DNA of 64,000 nt from Streptomyces silvae (GTDB lineage: Bacteria; Actinomycetota; Actinomycetes; Streptomycetales; Streptomycetaceae): assembly GCF_016745505.1 (NCBI RefSeq), contig NZ_JAERUC010000207.1, positions 1 to 64,000 on the forward strand. The letters are read 5' to 3'. The translations under genes and the position numbers were made by a program. How positions within the stretch are numbered: the first letter of the stretch is position 1; every line of letters starts with the position of its first letter. Under the pieces are notes generated by a model. The model was not told the DNA's origin, ran no database searches, and saw only the letters and a program-made list of their open reading frames with translations. Of this stretch, positions 8,449 through 16,778 are shown one piece after another.

Positions 8449-9513
8449 GTGTCCCTGTCCGCCCTCCTGGCCGCGACTCCGTCCCCCGGGGCCGCGGGCT
8501 CGCTGGACGAAGCCGCCGAGCGGGCCGGGAACGCCGCAGGCTGGGTCGAGGAGAACTGGTCCACCTGGCTGAACACCGGTCTCCGCATCGTCCTCATCGC
8601 GGCCATCGCGATCGTGCTGCGCTATCTGATCAGGCGCGCCCTGACCAACCTCATCGACCGGATGAACCGCAGCGCCCAGGCCGTGGAGGGCACGGCGCTC
8701 GGCGGGCTGCTGGTCAACGCGGAGCGCCGCCGCCAGCGCTCGGAGGCCATCGGCTCCGTACTCCGTTCGGTGACGTCGTTCCTGATCCTGGGCACCGCGG
8801 CCCTGATGATCCTGGGCGCCTTCCAGATCAATCTGGCACCCCTGCTGGCCTCCGCGGGGGTCGCCGGTGTGGCACTGGGCTTCGGCGCGCGCAACCTGGT
8901 GACCGACTTCCTCTCCGGCGTCTTCATGATCCTGGAGGACCAGTACGGCGTCGGCGACCAGATCGACGCGGGCGTCGCCTCCGGTGAGGTCATCGAGGTC
9001 GGCCTGCGGGTCACGAAGCTGCGCGGCGACAACGGCGAGATCTGGTACGTGCGCAACGGCGAGGTCAAGCGGATCGGCAACCTCAGCCAGGGCTGGTCCA
9101 CCGCCGGCGTCGACGTCACGGTCCGCCCGACGGAGGACCTGGAGCTGGTCCGCAAGGCGATCGCCGGGGCGGGCGAGACCATGACCAAGGAAGAGCCCTG
9201 GTCGGAGCGGCTGTGGGGTCCGGTGGACATCCTCGGCCTGGACGCGGTGCTGCTCGACTCGATGACCCTGCGGGTCACCGCGAAGACCATGCCGGGCAAG
9301 GCGCTGGGCGTCGAGCGCGAGCTGCGCTGGCGCATCAAGCAGGCGCTGGACGCCGCAGGCATCCGGATGATCGGCACCCTTCCCCTCCAGACCGACGGCG
9401 AGTCCGCCGCGGACCCGACGGCGGCCATGGCGGCCCCCTCGGCGTACGCGTCGGCGACATCGCCGCAGTCCCTGGCGGCGACCCCGATACCGCCGGCCAA
9501 TCTGACGAAGTGA
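8449..9513 (+). CDS. MscS-family small-conductance mechanosensitive channel
   Basis: A 354-residue inner-membrane channel of the MscS family, which opens under membrane tension to release solutes in hypo-osmotic shock. Membrane helices lie near residues 46-64, 100-121 and 124-146. The pore-lining helix and its exit read GVAGVALGFGARNLVTDFLSG, matching the Gly/Ala-rich TM3 of MscS, followed by the beta domain (ILEDQYGVGDQIDAG ... RNGEVKRIGNLSQGW) and an alpha/beta C-terminal domain ending near residue 315. The last 40 residues are Ala/Ser/Pro-rich and probably disordered. The GTG start has GGAGG 8 bases upstream. It is monocistronic, with a hairpin terminator behind it. Confidence 0.93.
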   Translation: MSLSALLAATPSPGAAGSLDEAAERAGNAAGWVEENWSTWLNTGLRIVLIAAIAIVLRYLIRRALTNLIDRMNRSAQAVEGTALGGLLVNAERRRQRSEAIGSVLRSVTSFLILGTAALMILGAFQINLAPLLASAGVAGVALGFGARNLVTDFLSGVFMILEDQYGVGDQIDAGVASGEVIEVGLRVTKLRGDNGEIWYVRNGEVKRIGNLSQGWSTAGVDVTVRPTEDLELVRKAIAGAGETMTKEEPWSERLWGPVDILGLDAVLLDSMTLRVTAKTMPGKALGVERELRWRIKQALDAAGIRMIGTLPLQTDGESAADPTAAMAAPSAYASATSPQSLAATPIPPANLTK

Positions 9514-9539
9514 CCGGCCCGGGACGGCCGGTGCGCGCG

Positions 9540-9578
9540 GCGCCCCCGCAGGTAACGCTTTGGTTGCCTCGGGGGCGC
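9540..9578 (+). terminator. Hairpin terminator after the MscS gene
   Basis: The arms GCGCCCCCG-c-AGG (9540-9552) and CCTCGGGGGCGC (9567-9578) form a strong GC stem with a 14-base loop, 26 bp after the channel gene stop. There is no long U-run, as is usual in Streptomyces. Confidence 0.7.
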
Positions 9579-9584
9579 TTCCCA

Positions 9585-9613
9585 TTGACGCCCCGGTGAC
9601 GCCGCCATACCTT
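9585..9613 (+). promoter_or_regulatory. Putative csnR operon promoter
   Basis: TTGACG (9585-9590) and TACCTT (9608-9613) are separated by 17 bases, resembling a housekeeping sigma-factor promoter. The predicted start point falls at the CsnR-type palindrome just downstream. Confidence 0.6.
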
Positions 9614-9624
9614 CCTCTCACCGA

Positions 9625-9639
9625 TAGGAAAGTTTCCTA
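9625..9639. promoter_or_regulatory. CsnR-type operator palindrome
   Basis: TAGGAAA-G-TTTCCTA is a perfect 7-bp inverted repeat around a single G, placed between the putative -10 element and the csnR start. CsnR is known to repress the chitosanase gene and its own operon through a palindrome of this kind, so autoregulation is expected here. Confidence 0.75.
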
Positions 9640-9661
9640 ACAGAGGGCAGGCGCGTCGCTC

Positions 9662-10822
9662 ATGGCCGGAACCACACCAGGCACCCCCAGCGTTCTGCGG
9701 GCCATGAACGACCGGGCCGCGCTCGATCTCCTGGTCACCCAGGGGCCTCTGACCCGTACGCGCATCGGGGAGCTGACCGGGCTCTCCAAGCCCACCGCGT
9801 CCCAGCTGCTCGCGCGTCTGGAGGAGGCGGGGCTGGTCCGCTCGACCGGCAGCCAGAGCGGGCGCCCCGGGCCGAACGCCGTGCTGTACGAGATCGACCC
9901 GGCCTCCGCCCATGTCGCGGCGCTCTCCGTCGGGCCCACCGGGATCGACGCCGTGGTCGCCGACATCACCGGCACGGTGGTCGGATCCTGCCGCGTGGAG
10001 GCCGACGCGGTCGCGGAGGACGTACGGCACCGCACCGCCCAGCTCGTCGCCGAGGCCGTGGACGGCGCCCTGCGGCCGACCGGTCTCGGCCATGACGACC
10101 TCGCCGCCGTGGTGGTGGGCACTCCGGGCGCGATAGACCCGCACACCGGGCAGCTGCGTTACGCGCCCCATCTGCCCGGCTGGCACTCCCGCACCCTGCT
10201 CGCCGACCTCGCCGAGGTGGTCGGCAGGCCGGTCGTCATCGAGAACGACGTGAACCTCGCCGCCGTCGCCGAGCAGTACGAGGGTGCCGCGCAGGACCAC
10301 GACCACTTCGTGCTCGCCTGGCTCGACGAGGGGGTCGGCGCCGCGATCGTGCTGAACGGCGCCCTCCTGCGCGGTGCCACCGGGGGCGCCGGGGAGATCG
10401 GCTACATGCCGCTGCCCGGTGCCCCGCTCGCCCGGGGCGGCGCGGCCGACTGGGCGGGACCCGACGCGGGGGGCGGCTTCCAGAGCCAGGTCTCCTGCCC
10501 CGCCGTACGCGACCTGGCCGGGGGCAGACCACTGGCCGAGGCCCTCGCCGACGAGACCGTACGCGCGGAGGTCGCCCGCAGGCTGGCCGCCGGGCTCGCC
10601 TCCGTGGTCGCCGTGGTCGATCCGGAGCTGGTCGTCCTCTCCGGCCTCGTGGCCCAGGCCGGCGGGGAGGAGCTCCGCGCGTGCGTGGAGGCCGAGATGA
10701 CCGGGCTGGCCCTGCCCAGGCCGCTGCTCCGTATCAGCGACATCAAGGGTGACCCCATCCTGACCGGTGCGTTGCGGACCGCGCTCTCCCAGGCGCGCGA
10801 CAGCACCTTCGACACCGCCTGA
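9662..10822 (+). CDS. csnR: ROK-family repressor of the chitosan-oligosaccharide operon
   Basis: A 386-residue ROK regulator. An N-terminal winged helix (about residues 15-75, with LTRTRIGELTGLSKPTASQL) precedes a ROK sugar-kinase-like fold (VVGTPGAIDPHTGQL, ENDVNLAAVAEQY, LDEGVGAAIVLNG). The usual ROK zinc motif CxCGxxGC is absent; that place reads DWAGPDAGGGFQSQVSC. It heads the gene order regulator, solute-binding protein, two permeases, GH4 enzyme, kinase, the conserved csnR-K operon of Streptomyces (SCO2657-2662 in S. coelicolor). There CsnR represses both the chitosanase gene and this operon and is relieved by glucosamine oligosaccharides. The symbol rests on this synteny and on the operator in front. 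Confidence 0.85.
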   Translation: MAGTTPGTPSVLRAMNDRAALDLLVTQGPLTRTRIGELTGLSKPTASQLLARLEEAGLVRSTGSQSGRPGPNAVLYEIDPASAHVAALSVGPTGIDAVVADITGTVVGSCRVEADAVAEDVRHRTAQLVAEAVDGALRPTGLGHDDLAAVVVGTPGAIDPHTGQLRYAPHLPGWHSRTLLADLAEVVGRPVVIENDVNLAAVAEQYEGAAQDHDHFVLAWLDEGVGAAIVLNGALLRGATGGAGEIGYMPLPGAPLARGGAADWAGPDAGGGFQSQVSCPAVRDLAGGRPLAEALADETVRAEVARRLAAGLASVVAVVDPELVVLSGLVAQAGGEELRACVEAEMTGLALPRPLLRISDIKGDPILTGALRTALSQARDSTFDTA

Positions 10823-10988
10823 CCGCACCGCCTTACCCCGTCCGACCCGACCCCGCACCGTGTCCGCCCGTACCGGGTGGTCCGTACGGCACCCCCATGC
10901 CCGGTGAGCCGCCCCCGCGCGCGCCGGTTCCGAGTCGTACCCCGATCCCCTCACCCTCCGTCCCTTCTCCCGGCAAAGGAAGTCCGCC

Positions 10989-12329
10989 ATGGCGCTACGG
11001 CGCATTCGTACCCGCGTGCCCCTGGCGCTCGGCGCAGCCGCGTTGCTGCTGTCCGGCTGCGCGAATCCGAGCACCGGCAGCAACACCGACGACCCCACGA
11101 AACCCGTCACGCTGAAGTTCTGGCACGGCTGGTCGGCGCCCGGCGAGGTCAAGGCGATCAACGAGAACATCGCCCGGTTCGAGAAGCTCCACCCGAACAT
11201 CGACGTCGTCTCCACCGGCAATGTGAGCGACGAGACGATCAACCAGGCGCTGCGGGCCGGCGGCGGCGACGCCCCGGACGTCGTCACCTCGTTCACCACC
11301 AACAACGTCGGCCAGTACTGCTCCTCCGGCATGTGGGCGGACCTCGACCCCTTCCTGAAGAAGAGCGGGATCGACAAGGCGAAGGTCTTCCCGAAGACGC
11401 TGCTGGACTACACGCAGTACGAGGGCGTGCAGTGCGCGTCCCCCCTGCTCGCCGACGCGTTCGGGATGTACTACAACAAGGACGCCTTCGAGGAGGCCGG
11501 GATCAGCCGGCCGCCGCGGACCATGTCCGAGATGAAGGCGGACGCGGTCAAGCTGACGCGGAAGAAGAAGGACGGCTCGCTGGAACGTGCCGGCTTCATG
11601 CCGAACTTCCAGCTCTACCAGAACTCCCCCGACCGGATGTTCGCGCAGTGGGGCCCCGAGTACTTCGACGCCGAGGGCAAGGCGAAGCTCGCCGACGAGC
11701 CCAGGACCGAGCAGTTCTTCTCCGCCATGCGCGGCCTCGCCGACGCCCAGGGCGGCTACCAGGCCATGGAGCGGCTGCGCGCCACCTTCGGTGACGAGAT
11801 GTCGTCGCAGAACGCCTTCCTGACCGGCAAGCTCGCCATGCATCTGGACGGCGAGTGGCGCGGGCTGATGCTCGACGAGGCCGAGGCGAAGTTCGACTGG
11901 GGTGTGGCCCCGCTGCCGGTCCCCGACGACCAGGCGGACACCTACGGACGCGGCTATCTGACGGGCACCGTGGCCGGTATCGCGCACAGCAGCCGGCACC
12001 AGAACGCGGCGTGGGAGCTGGTGAAGTACCTGACGATCGACACCGAGCCGGTCGTCCACTTCGCCAACGCGATCCACAACGTGCCGTCCACGTTCGAGGC
12101 GCTCAAGTCACCCGACCTGGACGCCGATCCGGCCTTCCGGACCTTCATCGAGATCGCGCAGAACCCGCACAGCCAGGCCGTGCCGCCGTCGAACAACGGC
12201 GGTCAGTACATCACTTCGTTCGGTGACTTCTCCCAGGGCGTCGAAGCGGGCCGGACCAAGGACCTGCACCGGGGCCTGAGGGAACTCGACGAGCAGATCG
12301 ACGCCGACAACCTCCAGTCGGAAAACTGA
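10989..12329 (+). CDS. csnE: Glucosamine-oligosaccharide-binding lipoprotein of ABC importer
   Basis: A 446-residue extracellular solute-binding lipoprotein of the family-1 sugar type. The signal peptide ends in the lipobox LLLSGC, and the mature part has VTLKFWHGWSAPGEVKAINE near the start and the typical GKLAMHLDGEW and GVAPLPVP segments. It would capture chitosan-derived oligosaccharides at the cell surface and deliver them to CsnF/CsnG. A ribosome-binding site (AAAGGAAG) precedes the ATG. A 166-bp gap after csnR leaves room for an extra promoter or processing site, but no second operator copy was seen. Confidence 0.87.
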   Translation: MALRRIRTRVPLALGAAALLLSGCANPSTGSNTDDPTKPVTLKFWHGWSAPGEVKAINENIARFEKLHPNIDVVSTGNVSDETINQALRAGGGDAPDVVTSFTTNNVGQYCSSGMWADLDPFLKKSGIDKAKVFPKTLLDYTQYEGVQCASPLLADAFGMYYNKDAFEEAGISRPPRTMSEMKADAVKLTRKKKDGSLERAGFMPNFQLYQNSPDRMFAQWGPEYFDAEGKAKLADEPRTEQFFSAMRGLADAQGGYQAMERLRATFGDEMSSQNAFLTGKLAMHLDGEWRGLMLDEAEAKFDWGVAPLPVPDDQADTYGRGYLTGTVAGIAHSSRHQNAAWELVKYLTIDTEPVVHFANAIHNVPSTFEALKSPDLDADPAFRTFIEIAQNPHSQAVPPSNNGGQYITSFGDFSQGVEAGRTKDLHRGLRELDEQIDADNLQSEN

Positions 12330-12340
12330 GGAGCCGAGTC

Positions 12341-13339
12341 ATGGCACTTTCCCTCTCCACCCCGGCGAAGTCCGCCGGCCGGGGGACCGAACCGGCCCCC
12401 CGCAACTCCCCCCTGCGGCGCAAGCGGAACCGCGAACGGCTGCGCACCCTGGGGTTCCTCTCGCCCTGGCTGGTCGGCTTCTCGGTCTTCTTCGGCTACC
12501 CGCTGATCGCGACCGTCTACTTCTCCTTCATGCACTACAACCAGATCAAGGAGCCCACCTTCGTCGGGCTGCGGAACTGGCGGTACGTGCTGGAGCAGAT
12601 GCCGCTGTTCGGCCCGGCCCTGTGGAACACGCTGTGGCTGGTCGTCGTGATGGTCGCGCTGCGCGTGGCGTTCGGCCTCGGCATCGGCCTGCTGATCACG
12701 AAGATCAAGACCGGGGTCGGGCTGTTCCGTACGGCCTTCTACATCCCGTACCTGGCCCCGCCGGTCGCGGCCACCGTCGCCTTCGTCTTCCTGCTCAACC
12801 CGTCCACCGGCCCGGTCAACGAGATCCTCTCGTGGGTCGGCCTGCACGGCCCGAGCTGGTTCAACGACCCGAACTGGTCGAAGCCCTCGCTGGTCCTGCT
12901 CTCGCTGTGGGGCATCGGCGACCTGATGGTCATCTTCATGGCCTCGCTGCTGGACGTGCCGAAGGAGCAGTACGAGGCGGCCGACCTGGACGGCGCCGGT
13001 TCCTGGACGAAGTTCCGTTACGTCACCTGGCCCACCATCACGCCGATCGTGCTCTTCGCCGTCGTCACCGGGGTCGTGCAGACGATGCAGTACTACACGC
13101 AGGCCCTCGTCGCCGGGAAGCTCGCCTCGGGCGTCTCCATCGGCCCGGGCACGGTGATCCAGCCCGGCTACCCGGACCACTCCACCCTGACGGTCCCGCA
13201 GCTCGTCTACTCGATGGGCTTCCAGAACTTCAACACCGGTGCCGCGTGCGTCCTCTCGCTCGTGCTCTTCGCCATCGCCATGGCCGTCACCCTTCTGCTG
13301 ATGCGCAAGAGCGTCGGCCTCATCCCGGCGGAGGACTGA
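12341..13339 (+). CDS. csnF: ABC sugar permease
   Basis: A 332-residue inner-membrane permease of the MalF/UgpA type with six predicted helices after a polar N-terminus of about 40 residues. The cytoplasmic EAA loop that docks the ATPase reads YEAADLDGAGSWTKFRYVTW, in the normal position before the last two helices. It starts 11 bp after csnE with GGAG upstream and pairs with the following permease. The required ATPase is not encoded in the operon. Confidence 0.87.
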   Translation: MALSLSTPAKSAGRGTEPAPRNSPLRRKRNRERLRTLGFLSPWLVGFSVFFGYPLIATVYFSFMHYNQIKEPTFVGLRNWRYVLEQMPLFGPALWNTLWLVVVMVALRVAFGLGIGLLITKIKTGVGLFRTAFYIPYLAPPVAATVAFVFLLNPSTGPVNEILSWVGLHGPSWFNDPNWSKPSLVLLSLWGIGDLMVIFMASLLDVPKEQYEAADLDGAGSWTKFRYVTWPTITPIVLFAVVTGVVQTMQYYTQALVAGKLASGVSIGPGTVIQPGYPDHSTLTVPQLVYSMGFQNFNTGAACVLSLVLFAIAMAVTLLLMRKSVGLIPAED

Positions 13340-13346
13340 GATCACC

Positions 13347-14246
13347 ATGACCACCACCCTGACCAGGCCGGACACCGCCGCGGCGAGCCGGCCGAGCGGC
13401 TCCGACGCCGCGCGGCACCGCCGTAAGCGCGTCCTGAACTGGATCGCGGTCCACTCCGTGGCCGTCGCGCTCGCCCTGTTCTTCGTCCTGCCGTTCGTCT
13501 TCGTCCTTCTCACCTCGGTGATGAGCGACGACCAGGCGATGAGCGGCGATCTGTGGCCGGACTCCTGGAACTGGTCGAACTACTCGACGGTCTTCCACAC
13601 CCCGGGGTTCCTCGGCTGGTGGCGCAACTCGCTGATGTACGCGCTGCTGGGCACCGTGTTCACGGTGTGCTCGTCGGTGCCGGTCGCGTACGCGCTCGCC
13701 AAGTTCCGCTTCCGTGGGCGGCGTACGGCGATGATCCTGGTCATCTCCACCATGATGCTGCCGCCGCAGGTCATCATCATCCCGATGTACCTGGTGTGGG
13801 CCCAGCAGTTCCACCTGTCGGGCTCGCTCTGGCCGCTGATCATCCCCATGGCGTTCGGCGACGCCTACTCGATCTTCCTGCTGCGGCAGTTCCTGCTCAC
13901 CATTCCGCAGGAGTACATCGAGTCGGCGAAGGTCGACGGATGCGGTGAGTTCCGCACCCTGCTCAAGATCGTCGTACCGATGGCGAAGCCGGGCATCGCG
14001 GCCATCGCGCTCTTCCAGTTCTTCTACTGCTGGAACGACTACTTCGGCCCGCAGATCTACGCCGCGCAGAATCCGGGCGCCTGGACCCTGAGCTACGGCC
14101 TGGAGTCCTTCAAGAGCGCCCACGCGGTCAACTGGAACCTGACGATGGCCGCGACCCTGCTCGTCATGGCGCCGGTCATCATCGTGTTCTTCTTCGCACA
14201 GAAGGCCTTCGTAGAAGGCGTCACCCTCACCGGAGTAAAGGGCTGA
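13347..14246 (+). CDS. csnG: ABC sugar permease
   Basis: A 299-residue permease of the MalG type. It has six predicted helices and an EAA loop (YIESAKVDGCGEFRTLLKIV). The gene starts 7 bp after csnF and ends 3 bp before csnH, so it is clearly cotranscribed. With CsnF it would form the transmembrane channel for glucosamine oligosaccharides. Confidence 0.87.
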   Translation: MTTTLTRPDTAAASRPSGSDAARHRRKRVLNWIAVHSVAVALALFFVLPFVFVLLTSVMSDDQAMSGDLWPDSWNWSNYSTVFHTPGFLGWWRNSLMYALLGTVFTVCSSVPVAYALAKFRFRGRRTAMILVISTMMLPPQVIIIPMYLVWAQQFHLSGSLWPLIIPMAFGDAYSIFLLRQFLLTIPQEYIESAKVDGCGEFRTLLKIVVPMAKPGIAAIALFQFFYCWNDYFGPQIYAAQNPGAWTLSYGLESFKSAHAVNWNLTMAATLLVMAPVIIVFFFAQKAFVEGVTLTGVKG

Positions 14247-14249
14247 AGC

Positions 14250-15515
14250 ATGAAGCTCGCAGTAGTTGGCGGCGGGTCCACCTACACCCCCGAACTGATC
14301 GACGGTTTCGCGAGGCTGCGGGACACCCTGCCGGTCGAGGAGCTCGTGCTCGTCGACCCGGCGGCCGACCGGCTGGAGCTGGTCGGCGGCCTGGCCCGGC
14401 GGATCTTCGCCAAGCAGGGCCACCCGGGCCGCATCGTCACCACCTCCGACCTGGACGCCGGGGTCGCCGGCGCCGACGCGGTGCTGCTCCAGCTCCGCGT
14501 CGGCGGGCAGGCCGCCCGCAACCAGGACGAGACCTGGCCGCTCGAATGCGGCTGCGTCGGCCAGGAGACCACCGGGGCCGGCGGTCTCGCGAAGGCGCTC
14601 CGCACCGTCCCGGTCGTCCTCGACATCGCCGAGCGGGTGCGCCGTACCAACCCCGACGCCTGGATCATCGACTTCACCAACCCGGTCGGCATCGTCACCC
14701 GGGCGCTGCTCCAGGCCGGGCACAAGGCCGTCGGGCTGTGCAACGTGGCGATCGGCTTCCAGCGCAAGTTCGCCGCGCTGCTCGACGTGACGCCCTCCGA
14801 GGTCCACCTCGACCACGTCGGGCTCAACCACCTGACGTGGGAGCTCGGGGTGCGCCTCGGCGGCCCGGACGGCGAGGACGTCCTGCCGAAGCTGCTGGCG
14901 GAGCACGGCGAGAGGATCGCGGGCGACCTGCGCATGCCCCGGCAGATCATCGACCGGCTCGGCGTGGTCCCCTCGTACTACCTGCGGTACTTCTACGCGC
15001 ACGACGAGGTCGTCCGGGAGCTCGGCACGAAGCCGTCCCGCGCGGCGGAGGTCGCCGCGATGGAGAAGGAACTCCTGGAGATGTACGGGGACCCGGCCCT
15101 GGACGAGAAGCCGGCGCTGCTGGGCAAGCGGGGCGGTGCCTTCTACTCGGAGGCGGCCGTCGACCTGGCCTCGTCCCTGCTCGGCGGGGGCGGCTCCGCG
15201 GTGCAGGTGGTCAACACGTACAACAAGGGGACGCTGCCGTTCCTGCCGGACGACGCGGTGATCGAGGTGCAGGCCCGGGTCGACGGCACGGGCGCGACCC
15301 CACTGGCCGTGCCGGAGCTGGACCCGCTGTTCGCCGGGCTGATCGGGCACGTCACCGCGTACGAGGACCTGGCCCTGGACGCCGCGCTGCGCGGTGGCCG
15401 CGACCGGGTCTTCAAGGCGCTGCTGGCCAACCCGCTGGTCGGCCAGTTCGAGTACGCCGAGGCGCTCACCGACAAGCTGATCGCGCACAACCGGGAGCAC
15501 CTGGCGTGGGCCTGA
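14250..15515 (+). CDS. csnH: GH4 family 6-phospho-beta-glycosidase
   Basis: A 421-residue GH4 enzyme. This family uses NAD+ and a divalent metal and cleaves 6-phospho-glycosides by an oxidation-elimination route. The dinucleotide site is KLAVVGGGSTYTPELIDGF at the N-terminus; the metal ligands are in GLCNVAIGF (Cys) and GLNHLTW (His). Its place between the importer and a sugar kinase suggests that imported glucosamine oligosaccharides are phosphorylated and then cut here. That order of steps is inference. The stop overlaps the start of csnK. Confidence 0.85.
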   Translation: MKLAVVGGGSTYTPELIDGFARLRDTLPVEELVLVDPAADRLELVGGLARRIFAKQGHPGRIVTTSDLDAGVAGADAVLLQLRVGGQAARNQDETWPLECGCVGQETTGAGGLAKALRTVPVVLDIAERVRRTNPDAWIIDFTNPVGIVTRALLQAGHKAVGLCNVAIGFQRKFAALLDVTPSEVHLDHVGLNHLTWELGVRLGGPDGEDVLPKLLAEHGERIAGDLRMPRQIIDRLGVVPSYYLRYFYAHDEVVRELGTKPSRAAEVAAMEKELLEMYGDPALDEKPALLGKRGGAFYSEAAVDLASSLLGGGGSAVQVVNTYNKGTLPFLPDDAVIEVQARVDGTGATPLAVPELDPLFAGLIGHVTAYEDLALDAALRGGRDRVFKALLANPLVGQFEYAEALTDKLIAHNREHLAWA

Positions 15516-16474
15516 CCGCACATGTGCTCGCGATCGACGCGGGCAACAGCAAGACCGACGTGGCCGTGATCGGCGCCGACGGTACGGTCCTCGGCACCGG
15601 TCGCGGGGGCGGTTTCCAGCCGCCGATCGTCGGGATCGGTCCGGCCGTCGACGCGCTGGCGGCGGCGGTCCGGCCCGCCCTGGCGCAGGCGGGGGTGGAC
15701 GGCGTCGACCATGTGTCGGCCTGTCTCGCCAACGCGGATCTCCCCGTCGAGGAGCGGGAGCTGGCCCAGGCGCTGGAGGGCCGGGGCTGGGGCGCCACCG
15801 TGGAGGTGCGCAACGACACCTTCGCGATACTGCGCGCGGGGGTAGACGAGCCCCGCGGTGTGGCGGTGGTGTGCGGGGCGGGCATCAACTGCGTCGGCAT
15901 GCGCCCGGACGGCGCGACCGCCCGCTTCCCCGCGATCGGCCGTATCTCCGGTGACTGGGGCGGTGGTTCGGGGCTGGCCGAGGAGGCGCTGTGGTTCGCC
16001 GCGAGGGCCGAGGACGGCCGGGGCGAGCCGACCGAGCTGGCGCGGACCCTGCCGGGGCACTTCGGGCTCGACTCGATGTACGCCCTGATCGAGGCACTGC
16101 ACCTGGGCCACATCCCGTACGCGCGCAGGCACGAGCTGACGCCCGTGCTGTTCTCCACCGGCGCGGCCGGCGATCCGGTCGCGCGCGGCCTGGTGGACCG
16201 GCTCGGCGAGGAGGTCGTGGCGATGGCCTCGGTCGCGCTGGGCCGGCTCGGCCTGCTGGAGGAGGAGGCCCCGGTGGTGCTGGGCGGCAGTGTGCTGGCG
16301 GCCCGTCACCCGGCCCTGGACGAAAGGATCGCCGCGCTCCTCGCCGTACGCGCCCCGAAGGCGGTGGTCCGGGTCGTCTCGGCTCCCCCGGTGCTCGGTG
16401 CCGCGCTGCTGGGGCTGGACCACACGGGCGCCGCCCCGGAGGCGCAGACCGTGCTGCGCGCGCAGTACGCCTGA
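15506..16474 (+). CDS. csnK: BadF/BadG-type sugar kinase
   Basis: A 322-residue ASKHA kinase of the BadF/BadG/BcrA/BcrD group, which includes N-acetylglucosamine kinase. The phosphate-1 motif is AIDAGNSKTDVAVIGADG, phosphate-2 is VVCGAGINCVG, followed by ISGDWGGGSGLAEEALW, and the adenosine site is VVLGGSVL. It is expected to phosphorylate glucosamine or its oligomers after uptake. The GTG at 15506 overlaps the csnH stop by 10 bp; a second GTG at 15524 is possible but would remove the residues just before the first strand. Confidence 0.82.
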   Translation: MGLTAHVLAIDAGNSKTDVAVIGADGTVLGTGRGGGFQPPIVGIGPAVDALAAAVRPALAQAGVDGVDHVSACLANADLPVEERELAQALEGRGWGATVEVRNDTFAILRAGVDEPRGVAVVCGAGINCVGMRPDGATARFPAIGRISGDWGGGSGLAEEALWFAARAEDGRGEPTELARTLPGHFGLDSMYALIEALHLGHIPYARRHELTPVLFSTGAAGDPVARGLVDRLGEEVVAMASVALGRLGLLEEEAPVVLGGSVLAARHPALDERIAALLAVRAPKAVVRVVSAPPVLGAALLGLDHTGAAPEAQTVLRAQYA

Positions 16475-16778
16475 GGGGCGGAGCGGCCGGGCGTCCCGTG
16501 GCGGTGCCGCGCGGGGCGCCCTTCGCGTACGGGAACCGATCGGTCGCCCCGAACGTGTTCCTGGTGGGGAGAAGGACAGGGGGACCGGGCTGCTCAGGGG
16601 CCCGCCGGGCCGATCGCCTTGATCGCCGGCGATCCTCCTGATCGAATACGGGGGACGGTACGGGATCCGGGCATTCCTGGTGGACTGCGGCATCCGGGGC
16701 CATACTTCAGGCCAGGACGCGTCGTCCCCCGATCGGCCGGGGGGCCCGGGCCGTCGTCATGACCGAGGGGGAGGTCAC
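16475..16778. other. Intergenic region between csnK and the glnX operon
   Basis: This 304-bp stretch has no supported gene. Near 16489-16522 an imperfect GC hairpin (GGGCGTCCCGTGG ... CCGCGCGGGGCGCCC) could end csn transcription. The perfect palindrome at 16621-16634 is listed separately. CATACT at 16701-16706 is a possible -10 element for the next operon, without a clear -35. Confidence 0.4.
16621..16634. promoter_or_regulatory. Perfect 14-bp palindrome upstream of glnX
   Basis: GATCGCCGGCGATC is a perfect inverted repeat about 145 bp before the glnX start. It could be a regulator site for the signalling operon; no known regulator is suggested by the sequence. Confidence 0.4.
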
